A DNA stretch of 61,477 bases from JBDKUD01 sp050943315 (GTDB taxonomy: Bacteria > Bacillota > Syntrophomonadia > Syntrophomonadales > Syntrophomonadaceae), in contig JBMNOY010000007.1 of the NCBI GenBank assembly GCA_050943315.1, positions 1 through 61,477 on the forward strand, given 5' to 3'. Made by a program: the position numbers and the translations under genes. Below the pieces are notes generated by a model, which saw nothing but the letters and a program-made list of their open reading frames with translations, was not told the origin of the DNA and did not search any database. Below, piece after piece: positions 7,720 through 15,501 of this stretch (position 1 is the first letter of the stretch; every line of letters starts with the position of its first letter).

Positions 7720-7962
7720 AAAAAAGACTTTTCATCTTCATTTAGAGACGAAAAGTCCATGCTTCCGCGGTTCCACTCTGATTGGGCACCAGTCAGTACC
7801 CCTCTCGTTTGGATAACGGTTTTTACCGGATATGCTTACTCTAGTTCAGCATACCTGCTCCCGGGTGCATTTCAGCGACTTCTTACTGTAAAAAGGCTCT
7901 CAGCCGGTGACCTTTTCTCTCTGGCAGCGATCGTCGCTTACTTCTCCCATTCCTAGCATTTT
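7720..7962 (-). promoter_or_regulatory. T-box riboswitch leader, cysteine specifier
   Basis: Minus-strand leader with the T-box core TGGAACCGCGG at 7765-7775 and a terminator (GACTTTTC/GAAAAGTC stem, then six Ts) at 7720-7757. A stem I closes with GCGAC/GTCGC (around 7875-7937). The specifier-loop segment TGAAATGCACC carries UGC at 7867-7869, a cysteine codon. AGTAA on the opposite side fits the specifier-loop 5' half. This agrees with the downstream cysE-cysS operon. Confidence 0.92.
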
Positions 7963-7988
7963 ACTATAGAATTATAAACTATATTGAG

Positions 7989-8018
7989 ATTATATGCGGC
8001 AACTGATATAGATGTCAA
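7989..8018 (-). promoter_or_regulatory. Sigma-A-type promoter of the cysE-cysS T-box operon
   Basis: TTGACA (8013-8018), an 18-bp spacer and TATAAT (7989-7994) on the minus strand. The -35 hexamer overlaps the last codons of gltX. Confidence 0.85.
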
Positions 8019-9469
8019 CCCTGGTCTGATATTCTTGCCCTGGCTCGCTCTATGCGCCGTAAACACTCATCCCGGCCCCATATTAGAATCAGATAAGGCA
8101 TTTCCATTCCATGTGTCTGCCCGGTTAAAGCGCACCGCAAGGGCATGTATACATTTTTCGCTTTTAAGCCGGTTTTCTTTACCAGCTCTTTTAAAAACTG
8201 TTTTATCTGCTCATAAGCCTGTGGTTCGGGCAATTCATCACAAAACATTTCCAATACCCTGGAAACACCTTCACCATTAAGTGCGGTAAGTGCCTCTTCT
8301 TCAAATTCCGCCTCCTGGAAGAATATTTCCAGAACCCGGTCTAAATCCCCCAAACATACCAGACGGTCATGTATGGCTTGAAGAAGGATGTCTACCCGGT
8401 AATCATCCAATTTTTCTATTTGGGCCCGGTATTTCGACTTATCCAGAAAAGGCTTAAGCAACCCTTTCAGCTTACTTATATCCAGCTGTTTTATGTAATG
8501 CTGGTTGATCCAATTTAATTTATCCAGATCAAATACCGCCGGGCTTTTAGCAACCCGGTCCATGCTGAAGGAAGCTATAATTTGTTGGGGAGACAATATC
8601 TGCTCTTCCCCCTCTGGGGACCAGCCCATAAAGGCTAAAAAGTTAAACATAGCTTCCGGCAAGTAACCCATTTCCCGATACTGAATTAATGATGTAGCCC
8701 CGTGCCGTTTGCTCATTTTTTGCCGGTCATTCCCCAGAATAAGGGAGATATGCGCGAAGCGGGGGTGTTTAAAGCCCAGGGCATCATAGAGCATTAGCTG
8801 CCGGGGCGTATTGGACAGATGTTCCTCAGCCCGCACTACATGGGTAATACCCATCAAATGGTCATCAATTACTACAGCAAAATTGTAAGTCGGGATGCCA
8901 TCTGACTTGACAATAATAAAATCACCGATATTATCACTGCCAAAGCTTACCTGGCCCCGAACCATATCATCAACCACGTATTCTTTATTCTCGGGAACTT
9001 TAAAACGAATAGTAGGCTTAATTCCCTGCTCTTCGCGTTCCTTGCGCGCCTCATCACTTAAGTTACGGCATTTACCCATATACCGGGGCATCTCCCCTTG
9101 GGCCATGAGTTCCTGCCGTTGCTCTTCCAATTCTTCTTCACTGCAGTAGCAATAATAGGCTTGACCGCTATCAAGCAGCTGCTGTACATATCTTTGATAA
9201 ATGTCTAATCTTTCTGTTTGCCGGTAAGGGCCATTTTCTCCCCCTATACCAATACCTTCATTCCATGTAATTCCCAGCCATTGCAGGGAATGAATTATTT
9301 CCTCTTCATATTCCCGCCTGGAGCGTTCCAGGTCGGTATCTTCAATTCTCAAGACCAGTTCGCCGCCCTGATTTAATGCATAAAGATAATTGAACAGAGC
9401 TGAACGCGCGCCCCCTATATGCAGTGGCCCAGTCGGACTCGGTGCAAATCTCACTTTTACTTTATCCAT
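8015..9469 (-). CDS. gltX: Glutamyl-tRNA synthetase
   Basis: Class I synthetase, 484 aa. HIGH appears as HIGG in FAPSPTGPLHIGGARSALFNYLYAL near the N-terminus, and KMSKS appears as KMSKRHG at about residue 250. In many Clostridia one such enzyme also charges tRNA-Gln for the GatCAB route; I cannot tell the specificity here. The start ATG has AAGGGAGGG upstream. It follows a small membrane-protein gene and precedes the cysteine T-box, the same order as gltX-cysE-cysS in Bacillus. Confidence 0.95.
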   Translation of the reverse strand: MDKVKVRFAPSPTGPLHIGGARSALFNYLYALNQGGELVLRIEDTDLERSRREYEEEIIHSLQWLGITWNEGIGIGGENGPYRQTERLDIYQRYVQQLLDSGQAYYCYCSEEELEEQRQELMAQGEMPRYMGKCRNLSDEARKEREEQGIKPTIRFKVPENKEYVVDDMVRGQVSFGSDNIGDFIIVKSDGIPTYNFAVVIDDHLMGITHVVRAEEHLSNTPRQLMLYDALGFKHPRFAHISLILGNDRQKMSKRHGATSLIQYREMGYLPEAMFNFLAFMGWSPEGEEQILSPQQIIASFSMDRVAKSPAVFDLDKLNWINQHYIKQLDISKLKGLLKPFLDKSKYRAQIEKLDDYRVDILLQAIHDRLVCLGDLDRVLEIFFQEAEFEEEALTALNGEGVSRVLEMFCDELPEPQAYEQIKQFLKELVKKTGLKAKNVYMPLRCALTGQTHGMEMPYLILIWGRDECLRRIERARARISDQG

Positions 9470-9496
9470 AAATTACCCTCCCTTTTGCCAAAGGTA

Positions 9497-9505
9497 ATTA
9501 TATCA
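9497..9505 (-). promoter_or_regulatory. Candidate extended -10 promoter for gltX
   Basis: TGATATAAT on the minus strand (TG-n-TATAAT), about 28 bp before the gltX start, with no convincing -35. A CCTTT/AAAGG palindrome follows at about 9481-9494, between the -10 and the ribosome site. Confidence 0.45.
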
Positions 9506-9625
9506 TTAATGCCAACTAATCGGAAGGCAAGGGCCGGTGATGATATTCTTTAAATACTGCCGTCTTAACCACTGCTGACATTAATTTAGCTGGCTTATGA
9601 GGCGAGCCGTGTTGGGCAAAATAGC

Positions 9626-9751
9626 TCACCGGTGCTGCTGATCTTGAACCACGGCAGGACTAGTCCCAGTTCTCTCCGTCTGATCACGGTAATAAACCCC
9701 ACAAGCAATCAGTATGAGAACTATAGCCCAGACCAGTATATTCTTATACAT
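9626..9751 (-). CDS. Small single-pass membrane protein of unknown function
   Basis: A 41-codon ORF in the ispF-gltX gap. The product starts MYKNILVWAIVLILIACGVY, one hydrophobic helix at about residues 5-21, followed by a polar tail ending DQQHR. It has an AGGGGG ribosome site 7 nt before the ATG. An 8-bp inverted repeat (TTACCCCC/GGGGGTAA) spans that site and could hide it in RNA. I recognise no family; the cysteine at residue 17 is not in a clear lipobox. The coding call rests on the clean start, ribosome site and hydrophobic profile. Confidence 0.5.
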   Translation of the reverse strand: MYKNILVWAIVLILIACGVYYRDQTERTGTSPAVVQDQQHR

Positions 9752-9831
9752 GCCATTACCCCCTGCCGGTTTTTGTATAGGTTACCTCCGGGGGTAAAAA
9801 ATAATTCTTCATTCCGGATTATTTGGCATCC

Positions 9832-10308
9832 TTAAGATATTAATGCCACTGCCTGTGCCGAGATACCTTTGCGGCGTCCTTCAAAGCCGAGATGCTCTGT
9901 GGTGGTGGCTTTTACGCTAACCTTACTAGCCTCTATTTCCAGAGCCTGGGCGATATTTTCCCGCATCGCGGTTAGGTAAGGTGCCAATTTGGGTTCCTGG
10001 GCCACCACTGTGCTATCGATATTGATTACCGAAAAACCCTTTGAACGCAGCTTTTTCCCTACTTCCCGCAACAGCAGCAGACTATTGATGTCTTTATATT
10101 CCGGAGCCGAATCGGGAAAATGTTGACCAATATCACCCAGGGCCGCCGCTCCCAGCAGGGCATCACATATAGCATGAACCAGTACATCGGCATCTGAGTG
10201 ACCGGCTAATCCCTGTCTATGAGGAATATCAATTCCTCCTAAAACCAACCGTCGGCCCTCCTGCAGCCGGTGTACATCATATCCGGTGCCAATACGCAAA
10301 GTTATCAT
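9832..10308 (-). CDS. ispF: 2-C-methyl-D-erythritol 2,4-cyclodiphosphate synthase
   Basis: Fifth enzyme of the MEP isoprenoid pathway. The core shows RIGTGYDVHRL (Asp/His metal ligands), GLAGHSDADVLVHAICDALLGA and the C-terminal VSVKATTTEHLGFEGRRKGISAQAVALI. The open frame extends 29 codons further upstream, but those residues have no family match. The ATG at 10308 has AAAAGGA only 2 nt away; the TTG at 10299 (giving the family-like MRIGTGYDVH) is better spaced and may be the real start. It follows ispD, as in the Bacillus ispD-ispF pair. Confidence 0.93.
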   Translation of the reverse strand: MITLRIGTGYDVHRLQEGRRLVLGGIDIPHRQGLAGHSDADVLVHAICDALLGAAALGDIGQHFPDSAPEYKDINSLLLLREVGKKLRSKGFSVINIDSTVVAQEPKLAPYLTAMRENIAQALEIEASKVSVKATTTEHLGFEGRRKGISAQAVALIS

Positions 10309-10395
10309 TCCTTTTCTGGTTAGAAATTTTTTCCGGGGCAACGACATTGTTGCTGCAAAAGTTATAACATATGTAAGCGACAACGCCGCCGGCAT

Positions 10396-11088
10396 CTAAT
10401 AGTCTGCTAGCAATGCCTCCGCAATTTTCAGATCCTGCGGGGTAGTTATTTTGATATTGCGATAATCCCCTTTAACAACTTTGACCCGGCCTATATAAGT
10501 TTCAAACAGAGAAGCATCATCGGTGGCGGTAAATCCTTCGTCATATGCTTGCCGGTAGGCAGTAAAGAGTTCATGATATTTAAACACCTGCGGGGTTTGA
10601 ATTGCTACTACACTTGACCTGTCTATGGTCTGCCGGACAAAATCATCGCGGTCGATGAATTTTAACGTATCGGTAGCTATAACCCCGGGTATGGCCGCTC
10701 CCCACTCATTCGCCTCCAGTAGCAGGTCTCTTAAAAGCTGCAAGGTTAAAAGTGGCCGTGCCCCATCATGCACAGCCACCAGATCTGTATCCGCCCCTAA
10801 TTGTTTTAGGCCGATATATACTGAATCCTGCCGGTGTTCCCCTCCGGGAACTACCCGGGTAATCTTCTTATAACCATACTTTTTGACAATTTCCTTTTCG
10901 CAGTATTCAACTTCGCGGGGATTGGCAACTATTATTATTTCATCCACCAAATCAAAATCTTCAAATAAATCTAACGAGTATGTCAGTACCGGTCTCGATT
11001 TTAAAAGGAGGTATTGTTTATTAATCTTGCCCCCCATCCTGCTAGCTGTTCCTGCTGCCGCTACAACAACCCGCAGGTTGTCAACCAT
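10396..11088 (-). CDS. ispD: 2-C-methyl-D-erythritol 4-phosphate cytidylyltransferase
   Basis: Transfers CMP from CTP to methylerythritol phosphate, the third MEP-pathway step. At 230 aa the nucleotide-binding N-terminus VVVAAAGTASRMGGKINKQYLLL is clear, followed by VAVHDGARPLL and TDDASLFE. Its start overlaps the yacL stop by 8 bp, indicating coupling. Together with ispF it places the non-mevalonate isoprenoid route in this organism. Confidence 0.94.
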   Translation of the reverse strand: MVDNLRVVVAAAGTASRMGGKINKQYLLLKSRPVLTYSLDLFEDFDLVDEIIIVANPREVEYCEKEIVKKYGYKKITRVVPGGEHRQDSVYIGLKQLGADTDLVAVHDGARPLLTLQLLRDLLLEANEWGAAIPGVIATDTLKFIDRDDFVRQTIDRSSVVAIQTPQVFKYHELFTAYRQAYDEGFTATDDASLFETYIGRVKVVKGDYRNIKITTPQDLKIAEALLADY

Positions 11089-12205
11089 ACAAACTCACCT
11101 CTTGTGCGTTATGAAAAGACTGATTAGTGCCATCATCAGCCGGCTCTTCCCTGTTTTTGCGGGTAAAAATCATTCGTCCGGCGGCCGTCTGAAAAACGCT
11201 GGTTACAGTAACCTCTAATTCATTGTTTATCTCGTGATTAGCTTCTTCAACCACGACCATGGTTCCATCCTCAAGATAGCCAATGCCTTGCCCGGGCTCT
11301 TTGCCCTCTTTAATTACCGTGATATGCATGGTCTCCCCGGGATAAACCATTACTTTGACCGCATTGGTAAGTTCATTGATATTAAGCACCTTAATACCTT
11401 GCAGTTCCGCAACTTTATTTAAATTGTAGTCATTGGTTATAATGCTGGCATTAATCAGCTTACATAAACGTATTAATTTTTGGTCAACTTCTTTTTCATC
11501 CAGATTGTTTTCTTCCATTATATCAATTTTTATATCTGGATGTTTCTGCATTTTTGATAGCAGTTCCAGTCCCCGCCGTCCTTTATTGCGTCTGATATTA
11601 TCTGAGGAATCAGCAATATGTTGAAGTTCTTCAATTACAAAAGTGGGAACGACCAGGGGGCCTTCCAGGAAATTACTGATACAAACATCATAAATGCGCC
11701 CGTCAATAATAGCACTGGTATCGACTACTTTAATGTTACCGGATGTGGTTTTAAGATCTACCCCTTCGGCATTAATATGCACGGGAAACAGGCGAAATAC
11801 ATCAACCGCCCGGCGGGTTCCGATTTTTATTCCGATCAACCCGCAGATTAAGAATATGGCCAGGGTTAGATAGGTCCCTATCCCACTTAGCATGGAAAAC
11901 GGATAACTGCTCAACAGCCCTACCAGGGCACCCATGAGCAACCCGGCCGCACCACCGATGAGCTTTTCAACTGATGTATTATCCAAAAAATAATTAAGAC
12001 CCTGCCAGAGCTTTTTTATCCCCTGGAGCAACCATCCTGACCAAATATAAAAAATCAGAAAGGCTATTAATCCCGCTACCACTCTACCAGGTAAATTTAC
12101 GATGGCCAGGCCCTTAAACAGGAAAACTACCCATAAGCCAAAGATAAGTGCTATTAGAAATAATGGTTTGCAAATAGACAATTTGTTGTTAAAAATAGTA
12201 TTCAT
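11081..12205 (-). CDS. yacL: PIN-TRAM domain membrane protein (YacL family)
   Basis: Putative membrane-anchored nuclease or RNA-binding protein of 374 aa. About four hydrophobic segments fill residues 15-135. A PIN-like domain follows (about 160-290) with the acidic motif VVDTSAIIDGRI and the second acidic cluster in SIITNDYNLNKV. A TRAM domain closes the protein (about 295-350; GETMHITVIKEGKEPGQGIGY). I set the start at the ATG at 12205 (MNTIF), 7 nt after GGAGGT; the TTG at 12220 precedes that site. Its natural target is not established. Position between disA and ispD matches B. subtilis. Confidence 0.93.
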   Translation of the reverse strand: MNTIFNNKLSICKPLFLIALIFGLWVVFLFKGLAIVNLPGRVVAGLIAFLIFYIWSGWLLQGIKKLWQGLNYFLDNTSVEKLIGGAAGLLMGALVGLLSSYPFSMLSGIGTYLTLAIFLICGLIGIKIGTRRAVDVFRLFPVHINAEGVDLKTTSGNIKVVDTSAIIDGRIYDVCISNFLEGPLVVPTFVIEELQHIADSSDNIRRNKGRRGLELLSKMQKHPDIKIDIMEENNLDEKEVDQKLIRLCKLINASIITNDYNLNKVAELQGIKVLNINELTNAVKVMVYPGETMHITVIKEGKEPGQGIGYLEDGTMVVVEEANHEINNELEVTVTSVFQTAAGRMIFTRKNREEPADDGTNQSFHNAQEVSLYG

Positions 12206-12342
12206 ACAATCCACCTCCAATACTTATTTTTCTAAATCAGGATAGTTATTATACCTGCAGTTGGAAAAGTAAGCATGATCTTCATGGCATGAGTTAATAT
12301 TCACAAAGCACCAGTAATTAGGGTAATTGTCCTCCGGTAGAA

Positions 12343-12372
12343 TTGACAAACAGTTTTCGGCAAGGATATAAT
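12343..12372 (+). promoter_or_regulatory. Sigma-A-type promoter for the plus-strand gene
   Basis: TTGACA (12343-12348), an 18-bp spacer and TATAAT (12367-12372), both perfect consensus hexamers, about 50 bp before the 12422 start codon. Confidence 0.85.
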
Positions 12373-12421
12373 TTAAAAAAGGCTGCAATTACTAGGCTTA
12401 AAAAGGGGGCTAATCCTCTTA

Positions 12422-12820
12422 ATGAAGGACTTAATTTGTGATGAATTTCAGTATGCAGTAGGTGATTTGTTAATTCGTCATCATAGCATCCTTGATGTCC
12501 TTTCCAAACTTTCCGAAGCAACTTGCCGGGTTAATCGGGCTATAATTAAATCCGTAACCAGCTGTGGCTGTGAGTCTATTACCGCTGAAAAACTGCAACT
12601 GCCTGAACATGTTGAATCTTTGGACGACTTAAGGAACTGCCTGGACAATCATTTGCGAGGAAAACTATGCCCAAATTGCGAAGAGGTTGTATACAATGAA
12701 CTGGGAAAGTTACTCTTTTATGTAGCAGCACTATGTAACAGCTTGGATATAAACCTTTATGATGTTTTTATCAAGGAATACAAAAAGGCTACGACCCTGG
12801 GGGTTTATAATCTACGCTAA
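12422..12820 (+). CDS. Conserved cysteine-rich small protein, MazG-like helices, unknown function
   Basis: The only gene on the plus strand here; 132 aa. It is predicted all-helical. Two segments (KLSEATCRVNRAIIKSV at 29-45 and a second helix around NELGKLLFYVAALCN at 92-106) resemble the metal-binding helices of MazG-type NTP pyrophosphohydrolases. The acidic residues are sparser than in active enzymes. Eight cysteines include C48-G-C50 and C83-P-N-C86, a possible metal site. It has a consensus promoter and a terminator, so it is a monocistron; the ribosome site is weak. From memory, similar Firmicute proteins are labelled DUF1573, but I am not sure of that label. Confidence 0.85.
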   Translation: MKDLICDEFQYAVGDLLIRHHSILDVLSKLSEATCRVNRAIIKSVTSCGCESITAEKLQLPEHVESLDDLRNCLDNHLRGKLCPNCEEVVYNELGKLLFYVAALCNSLDINLYDVFIKEYKKATTLGVYNLR

Positions 12821-12828
12821 TTAAAAAC

Positions 12829-12855
12829 GAAAACCGCCTTTAGGCGGTTTTTTTA
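12829..12855 (+). terminator. Rho-independent terminator (probably two-way)
   Basis: AACCGCC-TTTA-GGCGGTT stem followed by TTTTTTT on the plus strand. On the minus strand the same hairpin is followed by CGTTTTT. It ends the plus-strand gene and may also stop transcripts coming from disA. Confidence 0.88.
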
Positions 12856-12922
12856 TTATTAAGAAGCGGATACAAAACCACTCCATTCCCTTTACTTGAA
12901 TCCCCACAGGAAAACCCGGGAT

Positions 12923-13996
12923 TTAAACCATATACTCTAGCAGCAACTGCTCCTGCATACGCTTCAAGCCATTTTTAATTGATCGCGCCCTTACCTCGCC
13001 AATACCCTCAACTTCATCTAATTCCTCGATAGTGGCCCTTAAAATATTGCCCAATAGGACAAACCTTTGCACCAGGTTATCGATAACCGGCATCGGTATG
13101 CGAGGAAGCTTCTGCAACATTCTATAACCCCGGGAAGAGACTTGCTGGTCAAGATGGCTGGTAGTAGTACCAATACCCAGTATACGAGCGATAAATACTG
13201 AATCCGAAACATCCTCTTCAAAAGCCCGCCGCATGCTTTTTAGCAAATCCTGAGGAGATTTGTCTCCCACATTGCCATAATCCTGTATGATATACAGTGC
13301 TTCCTCTTCCACATTGGCAACTAATTCATCCAACTGCATCTTTACCAGGCGGCCTTCGGTACCCAGTTCGGCAATATAGTTCTCTATCTCGGCGGCTATA
13401 TTAAGTACCTTAATACACCTTCTTAATACCTCACATACTTCCGATACGGTAACCAGATCCTCAAATTCCAATCCCCCTAAACGCTGCAGCTCTTTGGAAA
13501 GTACATTGCGATACTTCTCCAATGTTTGCAGGGCCTGATTGGCTTTAACCAGAATACTGGCCAGATCTCTTAAGCGAAAGGTAATACTGCCTTGAAAAAG
13601 GGTGACTACACTTCTGCGCTGGGATATAGCCACCACCAGTTTCCCTGTCTGACGGGCCACTCTTTCTGCTGTGCGGTGCCTTATTCCGGTTTCAAAAGAA
13701 GGCAGATTAGGATCAGGGTCAAGCTGGGCATTAGCCACTAATATTCTGGAAGCATCATCATTAGTTATAATGGCACCATCCATTTTAGCTAATTCATACA
13801 AACGCGCCGGTGTAAATTCACAATCAATACGGAAGCCACCGCTGACCAATTTCATTAGTTCGGGAGAATCACCGACAACCACTAAACCGCCGGTATTGGC
13901 ATGTAATATATTTTCAATTCCCAGTCGAAACAAGGTGCCTGGAGCAAGCATCTGCAAGTACTTCCGGAAATCCTCCTTATAAATATCTTCTACCAA
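12923..13996 (-). CDS. disA: DNA integrity scanning diadenylate cyclase DisA
   Basis: Makes c-di-AMP from two ATP and scans DNA for branched structures, pausing sporulation when damage is met. The DAC domain occupies residues 1-150 with the DGA (73-75) and RHR (106-108) catalytic motifs. A linker helix bundle follows, then a C-terminal helix-hairpin-helix (EELDEVEGIGEVRARSIKNGL). It starts at a TTG (13996) about 8 nt after GGGGGG, which overlaps the end of radA. The radA-disA pairing is conserved in Firmicutes and fits a DNA-repair role. Confidence 0.95.
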   Translation of the reverse strand: MVEDIYKEDFRKYLQMLAPGTLFRLGIENILHANTGGLVVVGDSPELMKLVSGGFRIDCEFTPARLYELAKMDGAIITNDDASRILVANAQLDPDPNLPSFETGIRHRTAERVARQTGKLVVAISQRRSVVTLFQGSITFRLRDLASILVKANQALQTLEKYRNVLSKELQRLGGLEFEDLVTVSEVCEVLRRCIKVLNIAAEIENYIAELGTEGRLVKMQLDELVANVEEEALYIIQDYGNVGDKSPQDLLKSMRRAFEEDVSDSVFIARILGIGTTTSHLDQQVSSRGYRMLQKLPRIPMPVIDNLVQRFVLLGNILRATIEELDEVEGIGEVRARSIKNGLKRMQEQLLLEYMV

Positions 13997-14000
13997 ATTT

Positions 14001-15347
14001 CTATCCCCCCATTACTATATCGATGCATTGATCTATATTTTTTACTTCCAGCAACTCTAGCCGTGTGTAATCGGCATGGTCTTTAACCCCGGCAGGAACA
14101 ATAACCCTATTAAACCCCATTTTCTCAACTTCTTTTAAGCGTGCCTGCAGAAACGGCACCGAACGAATTTGGCCCGATAAGCCTAATTCACCGATAAATA
14201 CCGTATCCGGCGGAATCAGCACTTCTTTATAACTGGAAATTATGGCCGCTGCTATACCCAGATCAACCGAAGGGTCCCGCAGGAAAACGCCCCCGGTAAC
14301 TTTCAGATACACATCATAATCTGCTAACCTGAAACCCCGCACCTTTTCCAGAACGGCAATAATTAAGGCCAGCCGGTTTTGATCTATACCTGATGCCATA
14401 CGCCGGGGATATCCCGGGCTAGAAGCGGCCACCAGAGCCTGGACTTCTATTAGAAACGGCCGTCCCTCAAAGCTGGCCGTGACTGCGGTACCGCTGGCAT
14501 CATGGTTACCGCTTAAAAAAATATATGAAGGATCAGCTACTTCCAGCAATCCTCTTCCAGTCATCTCCAAAAGACCAATCTCATCGGTAGAACCGAAACG
14601 GTTTTTCACGCCCCGTAAAAGACGAAAAGCAAAGTTTTTGTCACCCTCGAAGTAAATTACTACGTCCACCATATGCTCCAGCATCCGGGGCCCGGCCAGC
14701 ATACCATCCTTGGTAACATGTCCCACCACGAAGAACGCTATGTCATTTTTCTTGGCCAGTCTCATGATAGCTGCGGTGCATTCCCGCAATTGCGCAACAC
14801 TGCCGGGGATCGAGGAAATATGCTCTAAATAGACAGTCTGAATAGAGTCTATTATAACAAAATCTGGGCCGATTTCCCTTATATATTCTTCCAAAATCTC
14901 AATATTAGGTTCATTTAAAAGAAATATGTCGCTGCTCTCTATCTGCAGGCGATCAGCACGCAGCCTTATTTGGCGAAGGGATTCTTCCCCAGACAAATAC
15001 AGTACCCTCTTGCCGCTGCGGGCAATCTTATCAGCTGCTTGCAGTAAAAGGGTGGATTTTCCAATGCCCGGGTCTCCCCCCAGCAGAACTAATGAACCTG
15101 GGACTATTCCTCCCCCCAGTACCCGGTCTAATTCCCCCAGGCCGGAAGAATATCTGTAGGTATCCGAACCTGATATGCTATTGAGGGGCAGTGCAGGTGT
15201 TTCTATATGCCCAAGGGGCTTGTCCTGGGAGGATTGGATTTCTTCTAGTAAGGTGTTCCATTGCCCGCAGCCAGGACACTTGCCCATCCATTTGTAAGTC
15301 TCATAGCCACATTCCTGGCATGCAAACCTACTAGTATTTTTGCCCAT
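14001..15347 (-). CDS. radA: DNA repair protein RadA
   Basis: RecA-like branch-migration ATPase/helicase, 448 aa. A four-cysteine zinc finger (C10, C13, C24, C27) comes first. The RecA core follows with Walker A GDPGIGKST at about 91-99 and the RadA-specific KNRFG motif (VKNRFGSTDEIG). The C-terminus is a Lon-protease-like domain (DPSVDLGIAAAIISSYKE). ATG follows AAAGGAG. A terminator separates it from clpC, so it probably has its own promoter. Confidence 0.96.
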   Translation of the reverse strand: MGKNTSRFACQECGYETYKWMGKCPGCGQWNTLLEEIQSSQDKPLGHIETPALPLNSISGSDTYRYSSGLGELDRVLGGGIVPGSLVLLGGDPGIGKSTLLLQAADKIARSGKRVLYLSGEESLRQIRLRADRLQIESSDIFLLNEPNIEILEEYIREIGPDFVIIDSIQTVYLEHISSIPGSVAQLRECTAAIMRLAKKNDIAFFVVGHVTKDGMLAGPRMLEHMVDVVIYFEGDKNFAFRLLRGVKNRFGSTDEIGLLEMTGRGLLEVADPSYIFLSGNHDASGTAVTASFEGRPFLIEVQALVAASSPGYPRRMASGIDQNRLALIIAVLEKVRGFRLADYDVYLKVTGGVFLRDPSVDLGIAAAIISSYKEVLIPPDTVFIGELGLSGQIRSVPFLQARLKEVEKMGFNRVIVPAGVKDHADYTRLELLEVKNIDQCIDIVMGG

Positions 15348-15455
15348 TGTTCTCTCCTTTAGACTAAATCAGATTCATAGTACAATTGTAGCACTGATTT
15401 TATTCAAAATACTATCCCAGTCGTCATTTAATCGCCTATATAGAAGAAATACAGG

Positions 15456-15492
15456 CAAAAAAAGGGGAAACCAGACTATCTGGTTCCCCTTG
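15456..15492 (-). terminator. Rho-independent terminator after clpC
   Basis: On the minus strand AAGGGGAACCAGA-TAG-TCTGGTTTCCCCTT forms a long stem with one mismatch, followed directly by TTTTT. It closes the ctsR-mcsA-mcsB-clpC operon. Confidence 0.92.
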
Positions 15493-15501
15493 CGGTAAAT
15501 C

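Noticed and set aside
7697..7760. N-terminal extension of CysE
   Set aside because: The extra 21 codons translate the T-box terminator hairpin; the ATG at 7697 has the real GGAGG site.
7759..7956. Plus-strand ORF over the T-box
   Set aside because: Antisense to a well-supported riboswitch, with no ribosome site or family similarity.
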